From contig NZ_JAQNCY010000019.1 in assembly GCF_028368855.1 (NCBI RefSeq), positions 1-42,164 on the forward strand: 42,164 nucleotides of DNA, given 5' to 3'. This DNA is from Leisingera sp. SS27 (GTDB lineage Bacteria > Pseudomonadota > Alphaproteobacteria > Rhodobacterales > Rhodobacteraceae). Within the stretch, counting starts at the first letter, position 1; the number at the start of each line of letters is the position of its first letter. The position numbers and the translations under genes are program-made. This document shows positions 9,095-17,115 of the stretch, one piece after another. The notes beneath the pieces are model-generated. The model saw only the letters and a program-made list of their open reading frames with translations, searched no databases and was not told where the DNA came from.

Positions 9095-10498
9095 ATGGTC
9101 CAAGCCACATCACTGCCGCGCAACGAGGCCGGGATTGCTGCCGCCATTGATGCGCTGACCCAGCAGTTCGGCGACCGGTTGCAGACCGGCCAGGCGATCT
9201 GCGAGCAGCACGGCCACACCACCACCTGGATAACCAACCAGGCACCGGATGCGGTGGTCTTTCCCACCACCACGCGGGAGGTGTCGGAGATCGTCGCGGT
9301 CTGCGCCGAATACGGCGTGCCGGTCATTCCCTTCGGAACCGGCACCTCGCTGGAAGGGCATGTGAACGCGCCCGCAGGCGGCATCTGCGTCGATATGATG
9401 CGGATGGACCAGATCATCGCGGTCCATGCCGAGGATCTCGACGTGGTGGTGCAGCCCGGCGTCACCCGCGAGCAGCTGAATACCTACCTGCGCGACCAGG
9501 GCCTGTTCTTCCCGATCGACCCCGGCGCCAATGCGTCGCTCGGCGGCATGGCGGCCACCCGGGCCTCCGGCACCAACGCGGTGCGTTACGGCACCATGAA
9601 GGACAACGTGCTGGGGCTGGAGGCGGTGATGGCGGACGGGGCCGTCATCCGCACCGCACAACGGGCCAAGAAATCCTCAGCGGGCTATGACCTCACCCGG
9701 CTTCTGGTCGGCAGCGAGGGCACGCTGGGCCTGATCACCGAACTGACCTTGAAACTGCAGGGCATACCTGAGGCGATCCGCTCTGCCCGCTGTTCCTTCC
9801 GGACTGTGGATGAGGCCTGCCGTGCGGTGATGATGACCATTCAGTACGGCATTCCAGTCGCCCGCATCGAACTGCTGGACGAGATGAGCGTGCGCGCCGC
9901 CAACGCCTATTCCGGCCTCGACCTGCCGGAAACACCGCTTCTGCTGCTGGAGTTCCACGGCTCTGATTCAGGGGTGGTCGAGCAGTCGGATATGTTTGCC
10001 TCCATCGCCGAAGAGTTCGGCGGCTTTGATGCGGCCGCCACTTCAACGCCAGAGGAACGCAGCAAGCTTTGGCAGGCGCGCCACGATATGTACTGGGCCA
10101 GCCTGCAGCTGCGCCCCGGCGCCAAGGGGTTGTCCACCGACGTCTGCGTGCCGATTTCGCGGCTGGCGGAATGTGTTGGCAAGGCACGGGATAAGGCTGA
10201 ATCCATGGGGCTGGTTGCGCCGATGGTCGGCCATGTGGGTGATGGAAATTTCCACGCGCTGCTGCTGATTGACATGGAAAGCGACGCTGAGCGCCAGAAA
10301 GCGGACGAATACATCGGCTGGCTGAACGAAATGGCGATAGAAATGGACGGGACCTGCACCGGTGAGCACGGCATCGGCCAGGGCAAGCGGCCCTATCTGC
10401 AGCAGGAACTGGGCGACGCCACCCGCTACATGGCCGCGATCAAGGCGGCGCTGGACCCGGAGAACATTCTGAACCCGGGCAAGATTGTGGAGATGTGA
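9095..10498 (+). CDS. FAD-linked oxidase, D-lactate dehydrogenase-like
   Basis: A 467-aa flavoprotein of the FAD_binding_4 / FAD-oxidase C family that oxidises 2-hydroxy acids, probably D-lactate or glycolate-like substrates, passing electrons to cytochrome or quinone. The FAD domain (about residues 50-230) contains VIPFGTGTSLEGH, VVQPGVTREQLN, DPGANASLGGMAATRASG and KSSAGYDLTRLLVGSEGTLG. The C-terminal domain has GHVGDGNFHALLLID and GEHGIGQGKRPY, with the His residues typical of the family. The ATG at 9095 follows AGGGGAGG. The closest relatives I can recall are LDHD-type cytochrome D-lactate dehydrogenases; GlcD is an alternative, but no glcE or glcF is adjacent. Confidence 0.9.
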   Translation: MVQATSLPRNEAGIAAAIDALTQQFGDRLQTGQAICEQHGHTTTWITNQAPDAVVFPTTTREVSEIVAVCAEYGVPVIPFGTGTSLEGHVNAPAGGICVDMMRMDQIIAVHAEDLDVVVQPGVTREQLNTYLRDQGLFFPIDPGANASLGGMAATRASGTNAVRYGTMKDNVLGLEAVMADGAVIRTAQRAKKSSAGYDLTRLLVGSEGTLGLITELTLKLQGIPEAIRSARCSFRTVDEACRAVMMTIQYGIPVARIELLDEMSVRAANAYSGLDLPETPLLLLEFHGSDSGVVEQSDMFASIAEEFGGFDAAATSTPEERSKLWQARHDMYWASLQLRPGAKGLSTDVCVPISRLAECVGKARDKAESMGLVAPMVGHVGDGNFHALLLIDMESDAERQKADEYIGWLNEMAIEMDGTCTGEHGIGQGKRPYLQQELGDATRYMAAIKAALDPENILNPGKIVEM

Positions 10499-11037
10499 GA
10501 GGCGCGCCACCGCTCCTCGCTGGGCTGGGCAGGCGGCGGAACTTGAGTACTTGAGGAAAGATGAAGCGCCCCCGTCTCTTCTTCTTTGAAAAAGCTCACT
10601 GCGCGCCAGCAGCGGTAAACGCAGCGCCCTCGGGTCTTGACCCAAGGTGTTGCGCAGGCGGCGCACGCCCCTGTCACGGCATCTTAAATTCCCTGTGCCA
10701 TGATGCTTCCTGATCGCGGTCACCGCCGGGCCTGACACCCCCGGCACCTTGGAACAGGGCCCTTTGGCAGGGGCACGCACAGATGACGTTTCGCGTGCGG
10801 GAGCAACCCTCCCGTCCCGCCTCCGCCCCTTGGCGGCGCCGCCAATCCTAACTGCTGGCAGATGCAAACGATGCAGCACAGAAGGACAGGCCAGACAGAA
10901 ACAGCAGAACCAGACTCGTCCCGGCAGATTCAATCTGTGCGGGCGTGAACCTGCTTCTTTTCGTGTTGCTGCCGCATTCCCGCCCCAAACCCCCTTTAGC
11001 CGGGTCGTAAGATTTGAGGCATTTCCACGGGGACATT
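10499..11037. other. Long intergenic region
   Basis: Between the FAD oxidase and the unknown gene at 11038 there are 539 bases. Open frames here lack a ribosome site and recognisable protein sequence. The region holds one dispersed 21-base repeat (10545-10565) and a short imperfect dyad around GGGTC-TT-GACCC near 10638. The upstream promoter of 11038 must lie here, but I cannot place it. Confidence 0.5.
10545..10565 (+). repeat. Dispersed intergenic motif, copy 2
   Basis: The second copy of the 21-base element (GAGTACTTGAGGAAAGATGA plus A), 47 bases after the stop of the FAD oxidase gene and in the same orientation as that gene. Confidence 0.65.
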
Positions 11038-12312
11038 ATGAGCATCAAGCATCTGGCAGGCTTTGCAGCCGTGTGCGGGCTGGTATTTCTGGGCGTTGAT
11101 TATGAACAGCAAACCCGCCGGGCGGGGCTGGACCTTGGCGGTCTGAGCCTTTCTGCTTATGCCGGAACTTTTGAAAGCCGCTATCTCAGCAGCAAAGCGG
11201 AACGCCGTCTGGCCGAGCAGGAGCAGGAGCGCCGCCGCCGCTGGCAGCAGGGCGGCAAGGCGTATCTGCCCGGGGCGCCTGCCGGAATGGAGCGGTTCAG
11301 CCTGCTTGAGCGGCCGGGAATACTGGCAGCCGGCGCGGAGGGCGCGGAATCCGGGGCAGATCCGCTGTCAGATCTGGACCAGGCGCTGGATGGCGCCCGC
11401 GAGCGGAAACGGGCCGCCAAGATGGAGCCGCACAGCTGGGGTTACAGCAAGGACGGCGAAGCGGTTGTGCTCAGCGTCTTTCTGCGCGGCCAGGAGAACC
11501 CGAACACCCTGGGGGGGATGGTTGTTTCCTCGATGCGCGGCATGGAGCTGCCTGAGGAGCCTTATGCGGTCATCGGCGGCGTCGCCTTCGGCCGCGATCA
11601 GGGACCCTTTAAAGGCAGCAGCGGTAAGATGCGCAAGTTCAAGGGGGTGCTGGGCTTCGGCGAGCGTGCCACGATCCTGGTCCATGCGGATGCTTCGGAT
11701 GAGACTATCCGGCAGCTCTTGTCGGCCATCGATTATGACGGGCTGAACAGCCTGCTGGCGCAACCCGTTCCCACCATAGGCAATAATGTGACCGTGCCCT
11801 TGGCCGCCGAAGAGCAGCTGGCAGGGGATATCGCCCGGCTGCGCAGCGAGTTGCAGGGCATTGAGGCCAAGGCGGCGCGGCTGAAGATGGAAAATATTGA
11901 TCACGGCAAGCTGCTGGCCGGCGCTATGACCGGCACCAGAGGTGTGATCGATGTCACCAGCGGTGATGTGCCCGACCCCGCTGTAGTGCTGGAGGCCGCC
12001 TACCGTGAGCGCCTGGTCCGGCTGATGGCAGAGGCCGGCGCAACGCGCGGCGGCGTCGCGATCAAGGCGGAAGATCATGCCGCGGTGCAGGATGCCGCAG
12101 AAGACAGCCAGAGCAGCGGGGACGGTGCGGGCAAGACAGCGGGGCTGGCCAGCACGCTGCTCGGCGTGTTCACAGGCGTGTCCAGCCAGGCGGGCGACGC
12201 GGCTCCGCAGAACGGCGGCGTGGCTCAGGTCAAGGTCAGCAAGGGCCTGGCAGGAGACAGCGGTGATGGCAGCAGTTGTATCCGCCGCGGCACCACACGG
12301 ACCTGCGACTGA
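11038..12312 (+). CDS. Unknown protein with N-terminal membrane anchor and C-terminal CIRRG motif
   Basis: A 424-aa protein I do not recognise. The ATG at 11038 follows GGGGA. Residues 1-20 are a hydrophobic signal or anchor (IKHLAGFAAVCGLVFLGV), followed by DYEQQTRRAGLDLGGLSLSAYAG. Then come a charged Glu/Arg-rich coil (about 52-70), a globular central part with FKGVLGFGERATILVHADASDE, a coiled-coil-like stretch (EEQLAGDIARLRSELQGIEAKAARLK), and a low-complexity tail ending SSCIRRGTTRTCD. The next gene (12435) codes for a short relative with the same N- and C-terminal signatures. It is probably envelope-associated. The two C-terminal cysteines might form a disulfide; that is inference. Confidence 0.8.
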   Translation: MSIKHLAGFAAVCGLVFLGVDYEQQTRRAGLDLGGLSLSAYAGTFESRYLSSKAERRLAEQEQERRRRWQQGGKAYLPGAPAGMERFSLLERPGILAAGAEGAESGADPLSDLDQALDGARERKRAAKMEPHSWGYSKDGEAVVLSVFLRGQENPNTLGGMVVSSMRGMELPEEPYAVIGGVAFGRDQGPFKGSSGKMRKFKGVLGFGERATILVHADASDETIRQLLSAIDYDGLNSLLAQPVPTIGNNVTVPLAAEEQLAGDIARLRSELQGIEAKAARLKMENIDHGKLLAGAMTGTRGVIDVTSGDVPDPAVVLEAAYRERLVRLMAEAGATRGGVAIKAEDHAAVQDAAEDSQSSGDGAGKTAGLASTLLGVFTGVSSQAGDAAPQNGGVAQVKVSKGLAGDSGDGSSCIRRGTTRTCD

Positions 12313-12434
12313 TCCCCGCCAGACCGGGGCAATTGCACCGGCTTTTCCCTGAATTGCCGGATTGCCGCCGCATTTCTGCGCCAGGTTTGAATGTGATGTG
12401 AACGGCATGGCATGTGCGGACCCGGAGGGCAAAG

Positions 12435-12776
12435 ATGGCACTGAAGAAAGCGATGGGCATTCTGGTGTTCAGCATCCAGGGGGTGGTCGGCTACGACTAT
12501 TACATCCAAACCCGTGACGCGGGGTTGAATTGGGGGGATCTCAGCGCCACCGATTATGGCACCATTGTGCAGGAGCGTATTGCCCGCTCTCGCGCAGTCC
12601 GGGACAGTGCGGCCCTGGACGCGCCGCAGGACGGCCAGTCGCTCTGGCAGACGGCCTCCAGCTACGGCAAGAGCCTGCTTGGCGGAGGCGATCAGGTGGC
12701 CCAGGCAGACACCGCCGGGGACGCCGGTGAGGCGCAGCCCGTTTGCATCCGGCGCGGCAATGTTGCCGACTGCTGA
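12435..12776 (+). CDS. Small unknown protein, short paralogue of the 11038 product
   Basis: A 113-aa protein starting at the ATG at 12435 with GGAGGG upstream. It has a hydrophobic N-terminus (MGILVFSIQGVVGYDYYIQ), then QTRDAGLNWGDLSATDYGT, which aligns with QTRRAGLDLGGLSLSAYAGT of the preceding gene, and a polar tail ending PVCIRRGNVADC. So both ends match the larger neighbour, while the central 250 residues of that protein are absent. The gap between the genes is 122 bases and both are probably co-transcribed. A strong terminator follows at 12807. Function unknown. Confidence 0.78.
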   Translation: MALKKAMGILVFSIQGVVGYDYYIQTRDAGLNWGDLSATDYGTIVQERIARSRAVRDSAALDAPQDGQSLWQTASSYGKSLLGGGDQVAQADTAGDAGEAQPVCIRRGNVADC

Positions 12777-12806
12777 GCAAGCCGGAACAGCCTGAAACAG
12801 ACGACA

Positions 12807-12826
12807 GGGGGCCGCGGCCCCCTTTT
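12807..12826 (+). terminator. Rho-independent terminator
   Basis: The perfect palindrome GGGGGCCGCGGCCCCC is followed by TTTT, 30 bases after the stop of the 113-aa gene. It isolates the CIRRG pair from the downstream flavoprotein gene. Confidence 0.8.
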
Positions 12827-12992
12827 GCTTGTGCGGAAAAACACCATTTCCGGCACCGCTGCCTGCAGAATCCGGTATGCTGTGGCGCGCAAGGTCGGTT
12901 TTGAGTGTTTTTGCGTCGGCCTGATTTTGCGAGGATTTGCACGCGCGGGCATAACCACTGCCAAGAATCTCATTAAGCTGGAGAGCCGGAGA

Positions 12993-15500
12993 ATGAAAAC
13001 CCAAGTCAAAGCGCTTGTTGTTGGCGGCGGCGCCGTCGGCACCTCGATTGCCTATCACCTGGCCAAGGCCGGCTGGGAAGACGTCATGCTGATCGAGCGT
13101 GACGAGCTGACCTCCGGCTCCACCTGGCACGCAGCCGGCCTCTTGCCGCTGTTCAACATGTCCTATGCGACCACCCACATCCACAAGTACTCGGTCGACT
13201 TCTACAAGACCCTGGAAGAGGAAACCGGCCTGAACGCAGGTTTCGCCGTGGTGGGCAACCTGCGCATGGCGCAGACTCAGGAGCGCATGGACGAATACAT
13301 GCTCTATGCCTCCACCGCAGAGACCTGCGACGTGGACTATGAGTGGCTGACCCCGGATCAAATCAAGGAGCGCTGGCCGCTCATTGAGACCGGCGACCTG
13401 AAAGGCGCGATCTACCACACCGAGGACGGCTACATTAACCCGGCAGACGTGACCCAGGCGATGGCCAAGGGCGCCCGCCAGCGCGGTGTCGACATCGTCC
13501 GCAAGATGCAGGCCGACGCGTTCCACTGGACCGGCACCCACTGGGAAGTCACCTGCACCAAAATGGTCGAAAAAGGCGGCAACCTTGTCCCCTCCGACGA
13601 GCAAGTGGTGATCACCGCAGAGCACGTCGTGACCGCATCCGGCAACCACGCGCAGCGCACCGCCAAGATGCTGGGCATCAAGATGCCGGCGATCCCGGTC
13701 GAGCACACCTTCATCGTCATGGACAAGGACCCCGAGCTGGTCAAATGGCGTGAAGCCGGCAACCCCGAGCACCCCGTTGTGCGCGACGCCGACAATGAAT
13801 CCTATGCCCGCGAAGAGCGCGGCGGCTGGATCCTGGGCATCTACGAGCGCGGCGCACCGGCACAGTTCGAGCACGGCGTGCCGGACAGCTTCCGCGCCGA
13901 CCTGTTCCCGCTGGATCTGGACCGGATCGCCGAGCAGTACATGGCGATGGCAGAACGCGTTCCGTCCTGTGCGGAATCCGGTCTGAAAGACGACTTCAAC
14001 GGCCCGATCTGCTACACCCCTGACGGCAACCCGCTGGTCGGCCCGGCACCGGGCCTGCGCAACATGTGGCTGGCGGAAGGCTTCTCCTTCGGCATCACCG
14101 CCGCCGGCGGCACCGGCTACTACCTGGCGCAGATGATGGTGGACGGCGAGGCCGAGATCGACATGGCGTCGCTCGACCCGAAACGCTACTCCTCCAACTG
14201 GATGACCACCGAGTTCGCGGCCCGCAAGAACGAAGAGTGCTATGAGCACGTTTACATCCTGCACCACCCGGACGAAGAGCGCGAAGCCTGCCGTCCGCTG
14301 CGGACTGCTCCGGCATACGACCGCCAGAAAGCCCGCGGCGCACAATTCGGCTGGGTTAACGGCTGGGAACGCCCGAACTACTTCGGCCCCGTCGATGCAC
14401 CGCAGAACTACGACCACGACGCCCGCTCCTTCCGCCGCGGCGGCTGGTGGCAGCATGCCGTGGATGAGGCGAAAGCCGTGCGTGAAGGCGTTGGCCTGAT
14501 CGATGCGACCGCCTTCACCAAGCATGTCGTCAAGGGCCCCGGTGCCACCCAGTTCCTGGACTGGTTCACCTGCAACAAGCTGCCCAAGGTCGGCCGCATC
14601 AACCTGACCTATGCGCTGACCGCATTCGGCACCACCCGGACCGAATACACCATCGTCCGCAACGGCGAGAACAACTACTACCTCGTCTCCGCCGGTGCCT
14701 GGTCCGAGTATGATGCCGACTTCCTGCGCAAGGCGGCCGAGGACAAGATGGAGGAATTCGGCTACATCGAGATCCAGGACGTGACCACCCAGTGGGGCGT
14801 CTTCGCCATCGCAGGCCCCAAGTCCCGCGATGTGCTGAAAGAGGTGATCGTTGACGCAGATCCGGAAACCGCACTGTCCAACAAGCGCTTCCCCTGGCTG
14901 TCGGCCAAGCAGATCGAACTGGGCATGTGCCCGGTCAACGCGATCCGCGTTGCCTACACTGGTGAACTGGGCTGGGAACTGCATCACCCGATCGAGATGC
15001 AGAACTACCTCTTTGACCTGCTGGAGAAAGCTGGCGAGAAGCACGGCATGAAGCTGGTGGGTGCGCGCGCCCAGAACTGGCTGCGCCAGGAGAAATCCTA
15101 CCGCGCCTTCGGCAACGAGCTGGGCCGCGACGCGACCCCGCTGGAAGCTGACCTGCCGCGCTTTGTTGATCTGGAGAAGGACTTCCACGGCAAGGACAAG
15201 CTGGTCGAGACCGGCGTCCGCGTGAAGTGCTGCACCCTGCTGATCGACGGCCCGTCCGACGCCGATCCCTGGGGCCGCGAGGCGCTTTATGCGGAAGACG
15301 GCACCCGTGTGGGCCGCCTGACCTCCGGCGGCTACTCGGTCGCCTTCGAGAAATCCATCGGCATGGGCTATGTGAAGCCTGAGGTTGCGGTGGAAGGCAC
15401 CAAGCTGAAGGTCAAGATCCAGGACAAGCTGTGGGATGCGGTTGTCACCTGCGACAGCCCCTACGATCCGAAGAACGAGACCATCCGTCAGAACGGCTAA
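12993..15500 (+). CDS. Dimethylglycine/sarcosine dehydrogenase-like GcvT flavoprotein
   Basis: An 835-aa oxidative demethylase of the DMGDH/SARDH family; it should take methyl groups from an N-methylated amine (dimethylglycine or sarcosine in glycine betaine breakdown) and hand the one-carbon unit to tetrahydrofolate. The N-terminal FAD domain has VVGGGAVGTSIAYHLAKAG. SGSTWHAAGL carries the His that is covalently flavinylated in mammalian DMGDH/SARDH. The C-terminal half is GCV_T (WARVNGWERP-like entry, GVGLIDATAFTKHVVKGPGA, GELGWELHHP) plus GCV_T_C (GRLTSGGYS, IGMGYVKPE). The start is the ATG at 12993 with GGAGAG upstream. Which methylamine is used cannot be told from sequence. The gene ends in a strong terminator and stands alone. 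Confidence 0.93.
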   Translation: MKTQVKALVVGGGAVGTSIAYHLAKAGWEDVMLIERDELTSGSTWHAAGLLPLFNMSYATTHIHKYSVDFYKTLEEETGLNAGFAVVGNLRMAQTQERMDEYMLYASTAETCDVDYEWLTPDQIKERWPLIETGDLKGAIYHTEDGYINPADVTQAMAKGARQRGVDIVRKMQADAFHWTGTHWEVTCTKMVEKGGNLVPSDEQVVITAEHVVTASGNHAQRTAKMLGIKMPAIPVEHTFIVMDKDPELVKWREAGNPEHPVVRDADNESYAREERGGWILGIYERGAPAQFEHGVPDSFRADLFPLDLDRIAEQYMAMAERVPSCAESGLKDDFNGPICYTPDGNPLVGPAPGLRNMWLAEGFSFGITAAGGTGYYLAQMMVDGEAEIDMASLDPKRYSSNWMTTEFAARKNEECYEHVYILHHPDEEREACRPLRTAPAYDRQKARGAQFGWVNGWERPNYFGPVDAPQNYDHDARSFRRGGWWQHAVDEAKAVREGVGLIDATAFTKHVVKGPGATQFLDWFTCNKLPKVGRINLTYALTAFGTTRTEYTIVRNGENNYYLVSAGAWSEYDADFLRKAAEDKMEEFGYIEIQDVTTQWGVFAIAGPKSRDVLKEVIVDADPETALSNKRFPWLSAKQIELGMCPVNAIRVAYTGELGWELHHPIEMQNYLFDLLEKAGEKHGMKLVGARAQNWLRQEKSYRAFGNELGRDATPLEADLPRFVDLEKDFHGKDKLVETGVRVKCCTLLIDGPSDADPWGREALYAEDGTRVGRLTSGGYSVAFEKSIGMGYVKPEVAVEGTKLKVKIQDKLWDAVVTCDSPYDPKNETIRQNG

Positions 15501-15522
15501 GGTCTGACGGAAGAGATGAAGA

Positions 15523-15551
15523 AGCCCCGGTCATCGGCCGGGGCTTTTTTT
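15523..15551 (+). terminator. Rho-independent terminator of the DMGDH-like gene
   Basis: Stem AGCCCCGG / CCGGGGCT around a seven-base loop, followed by at least six T, 22 bases after the stop codon. Confidence 0.92.
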
Positions 15552-15699
15552 GTTGGGGCCGACTGGGTCAAGCAGAAATGATCTGCTCTTTCTTCTTCGC
15601 GGGCGAAGCTGACATCGCACCTGCCGGGCGCTAATATGCCGTGTATGTACGGTAGATAGCGTTTTGGTGCGGGCTAATCTGGATTGGGGTTGAAACTAT

Positions 15700-16179
15700 A
15701 TGACAAACTTTGTTGGCCTCTCGTCAGACAGTGGCCTTTCCGATGTGCTGAAGATGTTCCCGCGCAATTCGGAGAACCTCCTTCGTCTCCTGGACGACAT
15801 CATGTGCGCAGATGGAGAGCTGTCCAGAGGTGATCGAGAAGCAATCGCTGCGTTTGTATCAAAGCAGAACACGACCCCTTATTGTGTGTTCTATCACACA
15901 TTGTTTTCAGAGGTTATTTCCGGCCCGATAGAAGATACCAACCAACGTATCCAGCCACTTCTGAACTTTGCTGAATGCTTGCACAGCCGGAATAATGCCG
16001 ACATTGCAAAGGCCTTCGATGCGGTCCGGAAGGCAGGATGGAGCGAAGGCGCGATTTACGAAGCGGTGGAAGTCTGCGGTATCTTTGACTTCATCAATAC
16101 AATCGTACTTGCTTCAGGGCTTCAGGGCTTCATGCGCCAGATGGGCCAATGCACCCGCTCCCAACAGTTGACGGCATAA
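15700..16179 (+). CDS. AhpD / carboxymuconolactone-decarboxylase-like protein with incomplete CxxC
   Basis: A 159-aa all-helical protein of the AhpD-like superfamily. The family core is visible as LSRGDREAIAAFVSKQNTTPYCVFYH, then AGWSEGAIYEAVEVCGIFDFINTIVLASG. AhpD peroxidases normally carry CxxCxxxH. Here only the second Cys (about residue 62) and the His (66) remain, and the first position is Thr59. It may therefore not be a thiol peroxidase, or may use a different resolving Cys (for example C81-like positions are absent; C93, C125 and C147 exist). The start ATG at 15700 lacks a clear Shine-Dalgarno. Base composition is visibly more AT-rich than the neighbours, which hints at transfer. Confidence 0.75.
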   Translation: MTNFVGLSSDSGLSDVLKMFPRNSENLLRLLDDIMCADGELSRGDREAIAAFVSKQNTTPYCVFYHTLFSEVISGPIEDTNQRIQPLLNFAECLHSRNNADIAKAFDAVRKAGWSEGAIYEAVEVCGIFDFINTIVLASGLQGFMRQMGQCTRSQQLTA

Positions 16180-16320
16180 AGGATTCCTACGCTGCGATGG
16201 CAGATGGTGTCAGAAACTAGCGGTTAGTTTGCGCTCAAAGCAGCCAATAGCCCAAGAGCCGCTTGTTCGGTCCATCCGCCCGTCACCTTTCGAATTTCAA
16301 ATCCGGAGGCTCCCGTAGAG

Positions 16321-16354
16321 CCAAGCAGGCCGCGCAGGGGCGCGGCCTGCTTGG
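16321..16354. terminator. Strong hairpin between convergent genes
   Basis: A perfect 15-base-pair stem (CCAAGCAGGCCGCGC and its complement) with a four-base AGGG loop lies between the AhpD-like gene and azoR, which converge. No long T run follows on either strand, so terminator use is likely but not certain. Confidence 0.6.
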
Positions 16355-16378
16355 TATTTGCGTCAGGTGCGCTGCCCG

Positions 16379-17002
16379 CTAGGACGCCAGCTTTTCTGCC
16401 CGGGTGATGGCTGACTGGAAGTCTTCTTCCGGGTCCTGTGTCAGCAATGTCGGCTGGAAGCGGATTTCCTCGATGTCCTGCACACCGGCCTGGTTCAGCC
16501 AGAACCGCAGGTAGGACGACTGGTAATCTACGCCGAACGCGGGAGAAGGCATCTCCGGCCCGTAGGCACCGCTGGTCAGTGCCAGCACTGCCCTCTTGTT
16601 TTCCAGAAGGCCGAAGTATCCTGTTGCGGGATCCAGCCCCCACAGCAGACCGGGCTGGTGGATCAGATCGATGTACTGCTTAAACTTGTAGGGGATGCTG
16701 CCATTCCACATCGGCGTGGCGATCAGGTAGATGTCGGCGCTGATGAAGCGCTCGGCCATGCTGGTGATTTCGTCCCAGGCGGTGCGCTGGGCGGCATCGT
16801 GGTCCTGGCCGGTGATCACGCTCATCTTGGCGGCAACCTTGTTGCCGTCGAAGTCCGGCAGGGGTTCAGCGGACAGATCCAGCAGGTCCACTTCCAGTTC
16901 CGGTGTATTGTCCTGAAGCCTGGCCAGATAGGCATTGGCGAGCGCAGCGGATTTTGAGTCGCCGCCGCGGGGCGAGGCCTTGATAAACAGCAGTTTGGTC
17001 AT
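16379..17002 (-). CDS. azoR: FMN-dependent NADH-azoreductase
   Basis: A 207-aa flavodoxin-fold quinone/azo reductase of the AzoR (acyl carrier protein phosphodiesterase-annotated) family; reduces quinones or azo compounds with NAD(P)H, cytoplasmic. Family blocks: KLLFIKASPRGGDSKSAALA at the N-terminus (phosphate-binding loop of FMN), LIATPMWNGSIPYKFKQYID, and LALTSGAYGP. The start is the ATG at 17002 with GGAG upstream. The longer open frame before it has no coding character. It is divergent from a LysR gene 111 bases away, the usual arrangement for regulated azoR/quinone reductases. Confidence 0.9.
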   Translation of the reverse strand: MTKLLFIKASPRGGDSKSAALANAYLARLQDNTPELEVDLLDLSAEPLPDFDGNKVAAKMSVITGQDHDAAQRTAWDEITSMAERFISADIYLIATPMWNGSIPYKFKQYIDLIHQPGLLWGLDPATGYFGLLENKRAVLALTSGAYGPEMPSPAFGVDYQSSYLRFWLNQAGVQDIEEIRFQPTLLTQDPEEDFQSAITRAEKLAS

Positions 17003-17092
17003 TCGGGGTCTCCTGTCTGAGAGAATGAGTGTTTTCGGCAGGAGCAATATGAGGGCAGGCACGTCTCGCAAAAATGGATTGAATTGCAAAGG

Positions 17093-17115
17093 ATTTGTGC
17101 GAAAAATGCACAAAT
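17093..17115. promoter_or_regulatory. Likely LysR operator overlapping its own start codon
   Basis: The inverted repeat ATTTGTGC(N7)GCACAAAT has perfect 8-base arms and fits the T-N11-A style of LysR boxes. It lies in the 111-base space between azoR and the lysR gene, and its right arm overlaps the lysR ATG at 17114. Confidence 0.6.

Noticed and set aside
12225-15188. 987-aa minus-strand frame
   Set aside because: Antisense to the DMGDH-like gene and to the small CIRRG gene, spans a terminator, no family sequence.
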